Part shown: positions 4,827 to 12,714 of the stretch, piece by piece
Layout of the letters: each line of letters begins with the position of its first letter
Position numbering within the stretch: position 1 is the stretch's first letter
NCBI GenBank assembly: GCA_035718085.1
Contig: DASTHS010000140.1
Location: 1 to 16,366 of the forward strand
Length of the DNA stretch: 16,366 bases
Source of the DNA: DASTHS01 sp035718085
GTDB lineage: Bacteria; Actinomycetota; Acidimicrobiia; Acidimicrobiales; Palsa-688
Direction: 5' to 3'
Notes under the pieces: generated by a model
Databases searched by the model: none
What the model saw: the letters and a program-made list of their open reading frames with translations, nothing else
What the model was told of the DNA's origin: nothing
Program-made: the position numbers and the translations under genes

Positions 4827-6689
4827 TCAGTCCCCGAACCATTGCCAGGTCGGGGCGGTCGTGTAGGTGAGGGTGATGTTCTGGCCGGCGGGCACGCGGA
4901 AGGCGCCGGAGGTGGCGCCGGTAGCGGTGCCGCCGATGGCGACGGCGGAAACCACCCCGCCGGCGACGAAGACGGTGCAGTCGACACCGGTGCTGTTGGT
5001 CTGCGGTGTGCCCGACGCCGGTACGGCCGGCTGGGTCACAGCGTGACCGACCGGGTTCCATCCCGTCGTCGCCGCCACACGGCTTTGTGAAGAGAGCGTG
5101 GTGTTGTAGTTCGACAGAGCGATGGCCAGCCCTCCGAGGGACACGATGTCGCCCGTTTGGGAAGCAGTGGCTGGAGCGCTCATCACAGCGGTCGTCGCGT
5201 TGGTGACCGATGTGATGGTGGTGCCGGCTGGTATCTGGTTGTTGCCGACCGTGTCTTCGATGGACCTGCCCACATCGGCGGCGGTGAAAGCTGCGCTGGC
5301 GGAGGTGATGATGTTCGAACCGGCGGTCGTGACGCCGTCGTAGAGGGTTCTTCCGGTCGAGTATCCGAGGCAGTCGGTCATGCGCAGGGTGTGGGTCGTG
5401 CCGTTGAACGATCGGATGACGTTGCCGTGTGCTGTCGGGCCGAGCATGGCGGCGGTGATCGTGATCGGTCCGTGGACCGTCCCTGCGGGCGTGAGGTCTG
5501 CGATGACGTCGTTCCCGCCGAAGCCGTAGTCGCCGCCGACGAGCTCGAGGGTGCCGATCGGGCCTGCCTCAAGGCCGAACCCGGCGCCTTTGCAGCCGAT
5601 GAAGCGCTGGTTGGGTGCCGTGTTGCCGTAGTTCAGCAATGCGACGGAGTCCCATTGGGAATCGACGACCGTGAGGTCGGGGCAGTTCAGATACATCTGG
5701 GCGCTCGCGTCGCTGTAGACGTGCGAGAGGTGGCCGTGGGCGATGGTGGCGTCGATGACCAGGCCCTGCGTCGTGGTGAAGTTGGTGCAACGGATGCCGT
5801 CGGCGAAGAGTTGGCGGCACACGTAGAAGTTGGGAGTACGCGCCACCCCGTCGATGGTGAGGTTGTTGACGAAGCAGGTGTCGACCCCTGTGACCGACAA
5901 GCAGTCGTAGGAGGGGTGCGTCGGCCCGTAGACCTCCACGTCCTCGATGTAGGCGCGACGGAGGTTGTAGCCGTTCGTGGCGGTCGCCTGCCCCCAGAGG
6001 ATCAGGGCCCATCCGGGCCCGAAGCCGACGGTGGTCGAGACGTTCCCGCATCGCGCTCGTCGGACCGCAGCCCGGGCAGCGGTCTGCCCGTTTGGCACGG
6101 TGATGGCGAGGGCGTTGACCGCCACCCCCCCACCATCGATTGTCAGGTCCTCGACGGAAACGTTGCCCTGAAGGTTGAGCACCGAGTTGATGGTGGCCGT
6201 AGTCGCCTTGAGCAGCGTGACGTCCTTGCCGGCGCCGCGAATGGTGACCGTGCCCGAACTACCGAAGATCGGAGAGGGCGTGGCGTTGTTGCACACGTAC
6301 ACGCCGGCGGGGACCATGACCAGGCCGCCCCCGGCGGCGACACATGCGGTGATGGCGGCAGTGATCGCAGCGGTGTCGTCGGTCGCCCCGTCGCCGAGCG
6401 CGCCGAAGTCCTTGACGTTCAACCACGGGATCGGCGCAGCGTTCAGGGCCGTGCCCCCTTGGCGCCCGACCGGCGGGCTGAGCACCGGATCACCTGGCAG
6501 ACGTCGCCTGGGAGGCAGCGCTGCGAGCGCTGCGCTTATGAGCGCGTCGGACCAGGTGGTCGACGACACGGTCGCGCCGGGCTGGGACGGGTTGCCGGTG
6601 ACGGTGACGGTGCCGGTGATGCCGGTGTGCTGGTTCAGGTAGGCGGTGAGGTCGGCGGGCCCGAACGGTCGGGTGGCGGTCACGGTCAT
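4827..6689 (-). CDS. Spike protein with pectate-lyase-like beta-helix
   Basis: A 620-residue product, the largest here, starting at ATG 6689 (ATGA overlap with the preceding gene). Residues 92-109 (VKDFGALGDGATDDTAAI) are the signature opening of the pectate-lyase-3 right-handed beta-helix seen in phage tailspikes. The coils run to about residue 470 with repeated DLTIDGG/NNLTIDG-like strands. Residues about 480-535 hold a DVGRSI...IPAGTTITSVTNAT module. The final 60 residues (FRVPAGQNITLTY, APTWQWFG) match a C-terminal domain shared by many actinophage tail fibres. It probably binds or degrades a surface glycan of the host and is mounted at the capsid vertices. Direct relation to tailed-phage spikes indicates module transfer. 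Confidence 0.8.
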   Translation of the reverse strand: MTVTATRPFGPADLTAYLNQHTGITGTVTVTGNPSQPGATVSSTTWSDALISAALAALPPRRRLPGDPVLSPPVGRQGGTALNAAPIPWLNVKDFGALGDGATDDTAAITAAITACVAAGGGLVMVPAGVYVCNNATPSPIFGSSGTVTIRGAGKDVTLLKATTATINSVLNLQGNVSVEDLTIDGGGVAVNALAITVPNGQTAARAAVRRARCGNVSTTVGFGPGWALILWGQATATNGYNLRRAYIEDVEVYGPTHPSYDCLSVTGVDTCFVNNLTIDGVARTPNFYVCRQLFADGIRCTNFTTTQGLVIDATIAHGHLSHVYSDASAQMYLNCPDLTVVDSQWDSVALLNYGNTAPNQRFIGCKGAGFGLEAGPIGTLELVGGDYGFGGNDVIADLTPAGTVHGPITITAAMLGPTAHGNVIRSFNGTTHTLRMTDCLGYSTGRTLYDGVTTAGSNIITSASAAFTAADVGRSIEDTVGNNQIPAGTTITSVTNATTAVMSAPATASQTGDIVSLGGLAIALSNYNTTLSSQSRVAATTGWNPVGHAVTQPAVPASGTPQTNSTGVDCTVFVAGGVVSAVAIGGTATGATSGAFRVPAGQNITLTYTTAPTWQWFGD

Positions 6690-7450
6690 GTCGGGCTCAC
6701 GATCCCGAAGGGGGCGGCGCCGCCGGCGGTGACCGATCCGGCGGCCACGGCGGTGGGCAGGGCGGCCTGGCCGGTGACGGTGCCGGCGAGGATCGGGGCG
6801 ACGGCCGGGGCGGCGGTGGCGGGGGCGGCGGCGAGGTTGGCGGGGGTGGTTCCGACCTGGAGCACGCCGAGCGCGTACCGGTTGCCCTCGGTGAGGGCGA
6901 GGCTCTGGCCTGACTGCACGGTGAGCGCCTGCTTGTACTGGGTGCTGGCGGCACCGAGCATGCCGGTGCCGACGAAGCTGCCGAGCAGGGTCAGGTTCCC
7001 GGTGCCGTCGACCGCGTAGAGGCCGATGCCGGCGTAGGTGAGCCCGATGGCCGGGGTGGTGCTCGAGTAGATCCAGGCGAACGCTTCGGTCTCGGCCTTG
7101 CGGGCGGTGAAGTAGGCGAGCTGCAGGGTGCCCGACGCCGGGGCGGCGCTGCCGGTCGCCCACCGGCGGCTGAAGGTCTCCTGGCCGAGGGTGACGAGGT
7201 CGCCGTCGACCGGCTCGCGGCCGTGCTTGTGGTCGGCCCGGGCCGAGGCGGTCGAGGTGCCGTCGGCGGCAACGTCGCCGCGTCGGCTGGCGCTCGAGGC
7301 GCCCACGGCGGCGGGGAACGCGTGGACGTGGTCCGAGCGCGAGCCGGTGGTGGCGGTGCCGCCGCCGGCGGGCTGGCCGACGGCGATGGCGCCGGTGGTC
7401 GGCGCCAGGTTGGCCTGGATCTGGGCCTGGGCGTTGGGAGGGAAGCCCAT
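6686..7450 (-). CDS. Fibre/shaft protein with DHxH repeats
   Basis: A 254-residue product with ATG at 7448-7450 and a GAGGAG site four bases upstream. Residues 38-46 (RSDHVHAFP) and 72-78 (ADHKHGR) are the His-x-His motifs found in tailed-phage fibres, where stacked histidines in a trimer bind metal ions. Residues 90-190 are beta-rich with Gly, Thr and aromatic residues, and the last 50 are Ala/Pro/Gly-rich. Its stop overlaps the spike start by ATGA, so the two are probably made together as a receptor-binding complex. A trimeric fibre at the vertex is the best reading. Whether it holds the beta-helix spike or forms a separate fibre cannot be told. Confidence 0.65.
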   Translation of the reverse strand: MGFPPNAQAQIQANLAPTTGAIAVGQPAGGGTATTGSRSDHVHAFPAAVGASSASRRGDVAADGTSTASARADHKHGREPVDGDLVTLGQETFSRRWATGSAAPASGTLQLAYFTARKAETEAFAWIYSSTTPAIGLTYAGIGLYAVDGTGNLTLLGSFVGTGMLGAASTQYKQALTVQSGQSLALTEGNRYALGVLQVGTTPANLAAAPATAAPAVAPILAGTVTGQAALPTAVAAGSVTAGGAAPFGIVSPT

Positions 7451-7458
7451 GGTGCTCC

Positions 7459-7908
7459 TCAGCTGTAGGTGACGGGGACGAACTGCACGACCCGCCACTG
7501 CACCCTGGCCGACGCCGCTGCGTTGGGTGACAGCCCGTACCAGAGGATGTAGAGCTGCTGGCCGCCGGGGACGAGGATGGGCGGCTGCTCGAAGGCGATG
7601 TCCTCGTCGGCGCTGCTCGAGTGGTCGGCGAGGCCGGGCGCGGTCATGTCGCCGACGAAGACGTCGGCGGTGGAGGGGTTCGTCGATGTCGACGACAGGG
7701 CGATGAGCTCGACGAGGTAGGCGCTGCCGGCTGGGGCTTGCGGCAACGCCACGAGGGCTTGGCCGGGCTGCGGGGTTCCCTCAAACGCGGTGAAGCCGCG
7801 GGTCTGGTGGTCGACGGTCACCTCGGTGAGCACGCGCAGCGGCGCGCCGCCGGGGGTGGCGGCGGCGAGCAGCGGCGGGTAGCTGGCGATCGACCTGCCC
7901 GACGGCAT
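7459..7908 (-). CDS. Beta-rich structural protein, candidate vertex (penton) protein
   Basis: A 149-residue protein starting at ATG 7908, two bases after the previous stop. It is predicted almost wholly beta: short strands separated by Gly, Pro and Ser turns (LRVLTEVTVDHQ, AYLVELIALSS, QQLYILWYGLSP, RVQWRVVQFVPVTY). There is no membrane segment. A single jelly roll of this size would match the penton protein that seats spikes in PRD1-type capsids, and it sits immediately ahead of the fibre and spike genes. The jelly-roll fold itself is inferred from pattern only. Confidence 0.5.
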   Translation of the reverse strand: MPSGRSIASYPPLLAAATPGGAPLRVLTEVTVDHQTRGFTAFEGTPQPGQALVALPQAPAGSAYLVELIALSSTSTNPSTADVFVGDMTAPGLADHSSSADEDIAFEQPPILVPGGQQLYILWYGLSPNAAASARVQWRVVQFVPVTYS

Positions 7909-7910
7909 GG

Positions 7911-8360
7911 TCAGGCCCCGTGGGAGGCGGCAGCCTCAGGTGCGGTCGTGGCCGGCTCTGCGGTCGTGCCGGCCGGCGTGGCGTCGGGCGTGGCGGCGGT
8001 GGCTGCCGTGTCGGTGCCGGCCGTCGTGGCGGTGGTCGTGTGGTGGGCGTCGAGCACGGCGGCGAGACGGTCGGCGACCTGCGCGGCGATGGCGTCGATG
8101 TCGACGGTGCTGGCGGCGGGAGGGCCGGCCACGACGGCTGCGGGGTGCTCGGGGTTGCCGATCGGCGGCACCGGCACTGCCTGCGGGTCGTTCGACGGGG
8201 CGGCCGGCGCGTGGCCGGGTTCGGCGGCGGGGTCGGCGCCGGCGGCGATGGCGGCCTGGCGGCGGTCGTCGAGGATCTCGGCCCACGTGCGGCCGGGCAG
8301 GGTGACGGTGACGGCGGTCTCGCCGAGGTCGGCGGCGCTGGTCGGGTCGGTGGTGGTCAC
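7911..8360 (-). CDS. Ala/Thr/Pro-rich hypothetical structural protein
   Basis: A 149-residue product from GTG 8358-8360, preceded at five bases by GAGGAG. The first 40 residues look ordered (ETAVTVTLPGRTWAEILDDR, then a helix). The rest is low-complexity Ala/Pro/Thr, with a possible helix near residues 88-108 (DIDAIAAQVADRLAAVLDAH). There are no cysteines or membrane span. Its place between the transglycosylase and the vertex genes suggests a virion component or assembly scaffold. Function is unassigned. A reading frame extending further upstream overlaps the transglycosylase and is not credible. Confidence 0.55.
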   Translation of the reverse strand: MTTTDPTSAADLGETAVTVTLPGRTWAEILDDRRQAAIAAGADPAAEPGHAPAAPSNDPQAVPVPPIGNPEHPAAVVAGPPAASTVDIDAIAAQVADRLAAVLDAHHTTTATTAGTDTAATAATPDATPAGTTAEPATTAPEAAASHGA

Positions 8361-8380
8361 GGGTTCTCCTCGGGATCGGT

Positions 8381-9037
8381 TCAGGCTGGGATGGGGACCG
8401 GCATGCGGGTGGCGGTCGTGGTGATGGTGCGGGTGATGCCGGGGAACAGTCGGGCCAGGCCCAGGCCAACGAGGGCGAGGCCGGCGGCGACGAACGCGAG
8501 CTTGATGAGCAGCTTCTGCCATGCGGCCGGGTCGAAGGCGCTGGTGATCCCGGTGAGGGTGGCGGTGGCCGGCTGGCTGGCCGGGTCGGCGCTCGACGAG
8601 GTCGGCGTCGGGGTGCTCGAAGCGGGCGTGACGGCGGTTCCGGCGACGCCGGGCATGAAGTTCGGGTTGCCGTAGATGGCGTTGACCGACGCTGCGTAGG
8701 CCGAAGGGTTTGCTGGGCGTTCGGCGAGCGCAGCGATCTGGCCTGGGCTGGCGCCGGGCGTGCGGGCCTGCACCTGCGCGAACACGGCCAGAGCGGTGTC
8801 GGCGTTGGTGGTCGGGTCGAACGCCTGCGCTGGGCTGAGGTTGCCGAGCTCGCCGCCCTGGTGGAGCTGGTAGAGCCCGAAGCTGGTGCCGCCGTCACCG
8901 ACCGACGTCGGGTTCAGGCCGGACTCCTGCTGGGCGTCGGCGAGCGCGAGGCGGGGGTCGACGCCGTAGTGGGCTGCGGCTGCCTCGATCGCTGCGACGA
9001 CGCTGCCTGCGGGCGCTGGCGTTGCGGGCGCGGTCAT
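8381..9037 (-). CDS. Virion-associated lytic transglycosylase with C-terminal membrane anchor
   Basis: The 218-residue protein opens with an SLT/lysozyme-like domain (residues 10-125). The catalytic Glu38 lies in AQQESGLNP, followed by the substrate-groove motif GLYQLHQGG at 54-62 and a late ASVNAIYGNPNF helix. A Thr/Ser/Pro linker (135-160) leads to one membrane span near 175-200 (LAFVAAGLALVGLGLARLF). Lytic transglycosylases cut the glycan strand of peptidoglycan to give 1,6-anhydro ends. The anchor fits a protein held in the internal virion membrane that opens the wall at genome entry, like PRD1 P7. It starts at ATG 9037 with ATGA overlap. Confidence 0.85.
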   Translation of the reverse strand: MTAPATPAPAGSVVAAIEAAAAHYGVDPRLALADAQQESGLNPTSVGDGGTSFGLYQLHQGGELGNLSPAQAFDPTTNADTALAVFAQVQARTPGASPGQIAALAERPANPSAYAASVNAIYGNPNFMPGVAGTAVTPASSTPTPTSSSADPASQPATATLTGITSAFDPAAWQKLLIKLAFVAAGLALVGLGLARLFPGITRTITTTATRMPVPIPA

Positions 9038-9618
9038 CCGTAGGTGAAGGTGAACGCGTTGCCGGCCGTGTCGGTCGGGGTGACGTAGGTGCGGGCCTGG
9101 CCGCTGGCCGGGGGGAGCGCCCCGCCCTGGGGGAGCTGCACGACAGGTCCGGGCGTGACGAGCGGGTTGCCGGCGTTGACCTGGGCGTTGGTCGTGTCGA
9201 CCTTGGCAGCGTTCTGGCCGGGGGTGGTGGTGATGATCATGGGGGCGGTCGTCGAGGGCCCCGGTGTCGGCTGCACCGGCACGGCCTGGGTGGAGGCGCT
9301 GATCGTCCCGGACGTCGTCGATGCCATGGCGGTGGGTGTCGATGCGGGGGTCACCGTGGGCGCGGTGGCGGTGAGGCCGGCGACGGTCTGGCCGATCGCG
9401 GCGAGCTGGCCGGAGACGGTGTTCTCGAAGTCGGCGAGCTGGTCGATCCCGACGGCCTGGGTCGATCCGGTGCCGCCGACGACGGTGCCGGTCATCGTCG
9501 CAGTGGGCGACGTGGCGGTCGATGTCGACTTGCGGCGCAGCACCGTGACGAGCGCGAGGACGATGACCACCGGCACGCCGATGGTCAGCACCTTCCGCTG
9601 GCCGGGGGTGAGCGCCAC
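9034..9618 (-). CDS. Single-span, Thr/Pro-rich structural protein
   Basis: A 194-residue protein from GTG 9616-9618, one base after the previous stop. Residues 8-28 form a membrane span (VLTIGVPVVIVLALVTVLRR) closed by positive residues. The remainder is an exposed Thr/Ala/Pro-rich stalk with one short helical stretch near residues 55-85. The topology suggests a protein rooted in the virion membrane and projecting toward the capsid or vertex. It ends with an aromatic strand (NAFTFTYG). No catalytic motif is present, and its stop overlaps the transglycosylase start by ATGA. Confidence 0.6.
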   Translation of the reverse strand: MALTPGQRKVLTIGVPVVIVLALVTVLRRKSTSTATSPTATMTGTVVGGTGSTQAVGIDQLADFENTVSGQLAAIGQTVAGLTATAPTVTPASTPTAMASTTSGTISASTQAVPVQPTPGPSTTAPMIITTTPGQNAAKVDTTNAQVNAGNPLVTPGPVVQLPQGGALPPASGQARTYVTPTDTAGNAFTFTYG

Positions 9619-9619
9619 G

Positions 9620-9850
9620 TCAGCCCTTCGTCATGATCGTTGGGTAGTTGCCCGGACCGGACCCGAACGCCGGGTAGAACAGCTGCGGTCGGCTGATGCC
9701 GGTCTGCGGGTCGGCGAGGTCGAGCCAGGCGATCGGCGCCGCTTGCTGCTGCAGGGTCTCGGTGCGAGCGTCGGAGCGGTGCGCGGTGCGCATCGCGTTG
9801 AGGAGGGTGGCGGCCTGCACGTGCGCCGGGTTGACCTGGCCGCCGTTCAC
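9620..9850 (-). CDS. Small soluble hypothetical structural protein
   Basis: A 76-residue product starting at ATG 9850 with ATGA overlap to the upstream gene. An N-terminal amphipathic helix (AHVQAATLLNAMRTAHRS) is followed by a Pro/Gly/aromatic C-terminal part (RPQLFYPAFGSGPGNYPTI). It has no membrane span although it lies between membrane protein genes. It is perhaps a minor capsid or cement protein. I do not recognise it. Confidence 0.6.
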   Translation of the reverse strand: MNGGQVNPAHVQAATLLNAMRTAHRSDARTETLQQQAAPIAWLDLADPQTGISRPQLFYPAFGSGPGNYPTIMTKG

Positions 9851-10050
9851 GCCACGCCGCCGCTGACGCTGGTGCCGTTGGAGCTGACGTTGCGGCCCTG
9901 CAGGACGCCGAACACGCCGAGGCTGCCCGACGCGAGGGCGCCGAGGATGCTGGTGGCACCGGACGCCTTCTCAAGCAGCAGGTAGAGGGCGATCAGGGCG
10001 AGCATGGTGCCGACCAGGCCGAGCAGGCCGCGGGGGTTGAACAGCGACAC
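9847..10050 (-). CDS. Small virion membrane protein
   Basis: A 67-residue protein from GTG 10048-10050, chosen because GAGGAG lies seven bases before it. It has one or two hydrophobic stretches (GLVGTMLALIALYLLLEKA, then GALASGSLGVFGVLQG). The block IALYLLL followed by a Gly/Ala-rich amphipathic stretch also ends the neighbouring 169-residue protein, so the two share a duplicated membrane module. Likely located in the internal membrane. Confidence 0.65.
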   Translation of the reverse strand: MSLFNPRGLLGLVGTMLALIALYLLLEKASGATSILGALASGSLGVFGVLQGRNVSSNGTSVSGGVA

Positions 10051-10061
10051 GGTGGGTCTCC

Positions 10062-10571
10062 TCAGATGGGGAGGGTGGAGGGGGACACGAACCACTGGAC
10101 GGCGCCGAGGACGCCGGTGGTGACCTTGGCTGCGAGGCCGGCCCGGCCGAGCAGCAGGTAGAGGGCGATGACGCCGAGCACGGCGACGCCGACACCGACG
10201 GCCGACCAGCTGCCGCCGCCGCCGAGCGGGGTGCCCCGCCGTGCGGCGCGCTTGGTGGCCCGGGCAGTGGCGGTGAGGTGGGCGCCGGTGCGGGCGTAGA
10301 GCTGGCGGCGGTCGCGTCGAGCGCGTTCGGCGAGACCGGCGGAGTGGCGCCGGCGGATCTCGGGGTCGTCGTCGGGAAGGTGGACCATCGACTCGCCGGC
10401 GAGGCCCCGCTTGTAGGCGTCGGCGTAGCCGCGTTCCGCCTCTTGGGCGGCGCCGTGCGCACGGCGGGCGTCGTCGTCCTGCTTGCCGATCCGTTCACGG
10501 TCAGCGGCTTCTGCGCGGCGCCGGTCCGCCTTGGTGGCCGGTTCGGTGCTCCAGTCCTCGTCGAGGCTCAC
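10062..10571 (-). CDS. Charged-helix protein with C-terminal membrane module
   Basis: A 169-residue protein from GTG 10569-10571, overlapping the preceding stop by GTGA. Residues 1-120 are highly charged and helical, rich in Arg, Asp, Glu and Ala (ATKADRRRAEAADRERIGKQ), probably a coiled coil that could contact DNA or capsid. Residues 125-169 hold a hydrophobic region (VGVGVAVLGVIALYLLLGRA) followed by GVLGAVQWFVSP, related to the next protein in the operon. No enzyme motif is seen. It may link the packaged genome to the membrane; that role is inferred only from charge and topology. Confidence 0.6.
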   Translation of the reverse strand: MSLDEDWSTEPATKADRRRAEAADRERIGKQDDDARRAHGAAQEAERGYADAYKRGLAGESMVHLPDDDPEIRRRHSAGLAERARRDRRQLYARTGAHLTATARATKRAARRGTPLGGGGSWSAVGVGVAVLGVIALYLLLGRAGLAAKVTTGVLGAVQWFVSPSTLPI

Positions 10572-10747
10572 GCCGCCCTCACGATCCCGCCGCCAGCGGA
10601 GCCGGCCTTGGCGGACGGCTGAGCGTTGCCCGGGGAGGTCTTGTGGAGGAACTTCGCGACGAGCCACTGGCGGAGGGTGCCGTTCGCCAGGTTGACGAGC
10701 ACCACGACGCCGAGGAACGCCAGCGCGACCGATGCGATGGTCTGCAT
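10568..10747 (-). CDS. Small single-span membrane protein
   Basis: A 59-residue protein from ATG 10747, which overlaps the previous stop as TGATG. One N-terminal span (SVALAFLGVVVLVNLANG) is followed by a basic aromatic stretch (LRQWLVAKFLHK) and a Gly/Ala tail. The AKFL motif recurs in the small protein encoded at 12847-12954. A longer upstream frame overlaps its neighbour out of frame and is rejected. Probable virion membrane protein. Confidence 0.6.
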   Translation of the reverse strand: MQTIASVALAFLGVVVLVNLANGTLRQWLVAKFLHKTSPGNAQPSAKAGSAGGGIVRAA

Positions 10748-10977
10748 CAGGCCACCAGCCCGCCGAGGCCGCTGTTGCCGATCCCGCCGGGCTGGCGCGA
10801 CGTGGGGCCGACGGCGGGAGTTCCGGGGAATAGCGGGTCGTTGTTGCCGCTGGCGATGCCGCTGCCGCTCGACTGCGTGCCGAGGAGACGGTCGACGAGT
10901 CCGCCGACGATGGTCTGCGCGAGCAGCCACACCCCGGCGATGACGAGCAGCAGGCCCGAAGGGGTCGACGAGGCCAT
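10747..10977 (-). CDS. Small single-span membrane protein with flexible tail
   Basis: A 76-residue protein from ATG 10977 (TGATG overlap with the stop before it). Residues 7-26 are a membrane span (SGLLLVIAGVWLLAQTIVGG); the rest is Ser/Gly/Pro-rich and disordered. It is part of an unbroken run of small membrane genes downstream of the capsid gene and probably sits in the internal membrane of the particle. Confidence 0.6.
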   Translation of the reverse strand: MASSTPSGLLLVIAGVWLLAQTIVGGLVDRLLGTQSSGSGIASGNNDPLFPGTPAVGPTSRQPGGIGNSGLGGLVA

Positions 10978-11339
10978 CAGGCCTGGCCGCCAGTGACCGC
11001 AGCTGCAGATGCCGGCACGGCGGTGGTCGGGGAGGTCGTGGCGGTCCGGAGCGCCGAAGCGGCACGCTCGAGAAGCAGGGCGACCTGGTCGCCCGACACC
11101 GCCGGCCCGGCCGTGGCGGCGGACGCGTTGGTGGCTGCTGTGGTCGCCACGGCTGCGGCGGTGGCGGTGGCGGCCCGCTGGTGTGCGGCGGCCGCGACGT
11201 ACACGGCGGAGACCAGGCCGGCGACAGCGTCGATGGCGGTCTGCACCGGGGTGGCGAGGTTCCCGAGGCCGGCGGTGGTGAGCACGGCGGCGACGAGGCT
11301 GCCGAGCGCGATCCAGAAGGTCTCGTCAGTCCAGAACAT
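10977..11339 (-). CDS. Ala-rich membrane protein
   Basis: A 120-residue protein starting at ATG 11339, preceded at six bases by AGGAG. It has a hydrophobic N-terminal region (residues 8-35, FWIALGSLVAAVLTTAGLG), a second weaker one near 38-55 (AIDAVAGLVSAVYVAAAA), then a long Ala/Thr-rich helix or linker. No motif is recognised. It is probably another virion membrane component. The very high Ala content follows the GC-rich codon use. Confidence 0.6.
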   Translation of the reverse strand: MFWTDETFWIALGSLVAAVLTTAGLGNLATPVQTAIDAVAGLVSAVYVAAAAHQRAATATAAAVATTAATNASAATAGPAVSGDQVALLLERAASALRTATTSPTTAVPASAAAVTGGQA

Positions 11340-11348
11340 GGCCGCTCC

Positions 11349-11555
11349 TCAGCTGAACCGGATGGAGATCTTGATCAGCCCGACGGCGATCCCGAGGAGC
11401 GCGACGAGCCAGAACGACGGCTGGGCGAGCAGGCCGGGGCGGTGGCTGGTGGTGCGCATCGGGGCGGTGGCCTCCGGCATCGGCTGGGCGGTCGGCATGC
11501 CCGTCGGCTGCACGGACGGCACTGCCCCGTAGAGGGACTCGGCGGTGAAGTCCAT
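11349..11555 (-). CDS. Small protein with C-terminal membrane span
   Basis: A 68-residue protein from ATG 11555, sharing one base with the capsid gene stop (TGATG). The N-terminal 45 residues are Pro/Thr-rich and polar; residues 47-66 form a membrane span (SFWLVALLGIAVGLIKISIR). Translational coupling to the capsid gene suggests it is made with it, perhaps as a protein tying the capsid shell to the membrane beneath. Confidence 0.65.
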   Translation of the reverse strand: MDFTAESLYGAVPSVQPTGMPTAQPMPEATAPMRTTSHRPGLLAQPSFWLVALLGIAVGLIKISIRFS

Positions 11556-12670
11556 CAGATGAGGATCTCCTCGAACAGCCGCACCGCCGCGCCGGGCTGC
11601 ACGGCGACCGCCGGGTCGGGGTACACCAGCGCCTTCAGCTCGGTGACGCCCTGGAGGATGATGGCGTCACGTGCCGGGTTCTCCCGCACGGTGTCGTACA
11701 CGTAGGTGTCGTACGGGAGCGGCTGGCCGTAATCCCTGCCGTTCCTCGAGGCCAGCAGGGCGGCCGGGTTGAAGATCAGGGGCGTCTGGGTCAGGCCGTA
11801 GTTGATCTGCACCTGGTCGATCGAGCTGGCCGCAGCGAAGCTGGGGCCTGCGCCGAGGAAGCTGGTGCGGGTGTTCTCGACCCGGAGGAACAGCCGCTGG
11901 AGGACGCCGGCGGTGCGCTGCACGGCGGCGGGCTGGCGGCCGGTGCCGAGCAGCGGTTGGCGGATCCCGGCGCCGATGTGCACGTGGTTGATGTCGGGCA
12001 GCACCAGGCCGCCCTTCTGGTCGACGGGGATCGACCAGGTCGTGAGCTTCGGGATCCAGCTGCCGGAGATGCTCCACAGGGCGGTGGTGCCGCCGGCGAC
12101 GATCAGGTCGCTCATGGGCGCCTGCAGGATCTGGCCGGCGACGTTCGCCGAGCTCGACTGGAGGAACAGGGCGGCGACCAGGGACACCTGGTCGACGCTG
12201 AGGGGCACCTCGTAGGTCAGGTACACGGGGTAGTTGCCGGGGGCGAGCGCCCCACCGGAACCCATGAACCCGCCGGGGTACAGGTCGACCATCTCGTTGA
12301 AGAACGGGTGGTTGACGTGTATGAGCGACGCCAGGTCGAGGCCGTCGCAGTCCCACAGCTCGGCGCCGAGGCCGGCGCCGAGCTTGAAGCCGCCGAGCAG
12401 CCCGTACGGCCATCGGGGGCTGGGCGTCGGCTGGGTCTGGCCGGTGCCGGCTGCGGTGACGGTGAGCGTGCCGGTGAAGACCAGCTCGAGCTTCGACGCC
12501 ACGCCGCTCTTGGGCAGGTAGAACGTCGACTGGCTGGCAGGGCCGGGGGTCGGGATCGCGTCGAGCGGCTGCTCGTTGCGTTCGGTCAGCATCATGAAGC
12601 GCGCCGGGTCCACACTGAAGGGGACGTCGGGCAGCATCGAGAGGGTGGACGCTCCGGTACCGGAGGGCAT
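11555..12670 (-). CDS. Double jelly-roll major capsid protein (candidate)
   Basis: The 371-residue product has the length and strand pattern of prokaryotic DJR capsid proteins. The first jelly roll spans about residues 45-205, with the hallmark block near 86-115 (RWPYGLLGGFKLGAG, then LWDCDGLDL). The second spans about 210-371, starting IPVDQKGGLVLPDINHVHIG, and contains LQRLFLRVENTRTSFLG and a late DAIILQGVTELKALVYPDP strand pair. Both rolls show alternating hydrophobic strands joined by Gly/Pro turns, without signal peptide or membrane span. AGGAG at 12680-12684 precedes the ATG. The packaging ATPase is two to four genes upstream and small membrane genes follow, as in tectivirus-like genomes. 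It would form trimers making pseudo-hexagonal capsomers. Sequence divergence in this group is high, so structure prediction should settle it. Confidence 0.75.
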   Translation of the reverse strand: MPSGTGASTLSMLPDVPFSVDPARFMMLTERNEQPLDAIPTPGPASQSTFYLPKSGVASKLELVFTGTLTVTAAGTGQTQPTPSPRWPYGLLGGFKLGAGLGAELWDCDGLDLASLIHVNHPFFNEMVDLYPGGFMGSGGALAPGNYPVYLTYEVPLSVDQVSLVAALFLQSSSANVAGQILQAPMSDLIVAGGTTALWSISGSWIPKLTTWSIPVDQKGGLVLPDINHVHIGAGIRQPLLGTGRQPAAVQRTAGVLQRLFLRVENTRTSFLGAGPSFAAASSIDQVQINYGLTQTPLIFNPAALLASRNGRDYGQPLPYDTYVYDTVRENPARDAIILQGVTELKALVYPDPAVAVQPGAAVRLFEEILI

Positions 12671-12679
12671 CGGTCAGGG

Positions 12680-12684
12680 CTCCT
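12680..12684 (-). promoter_or_regulatory. Ribosome binding site of the capsid gene
   Basis: AGGAG on the minus strand, nine bases before the capsid ATG. Because most neighbouring genes start by four-base overlap with no such site, this free-standing site suggests independent, strong initiation for the most abundant protein. Confidence 0.6.
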
Positions 12685-12714
12685 GTCGCAGAAGGTGTGT
12701 CGGTTGGCGGGGGG

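Noticed and set aside
5157..7019. 620-codon plus-strand open frame opposite the spike gene
   Set aside because: Composition is typical of an antisense shadow in GC-rich DNA, while the minus strand encodes clear beta-helix and fibre motifs.
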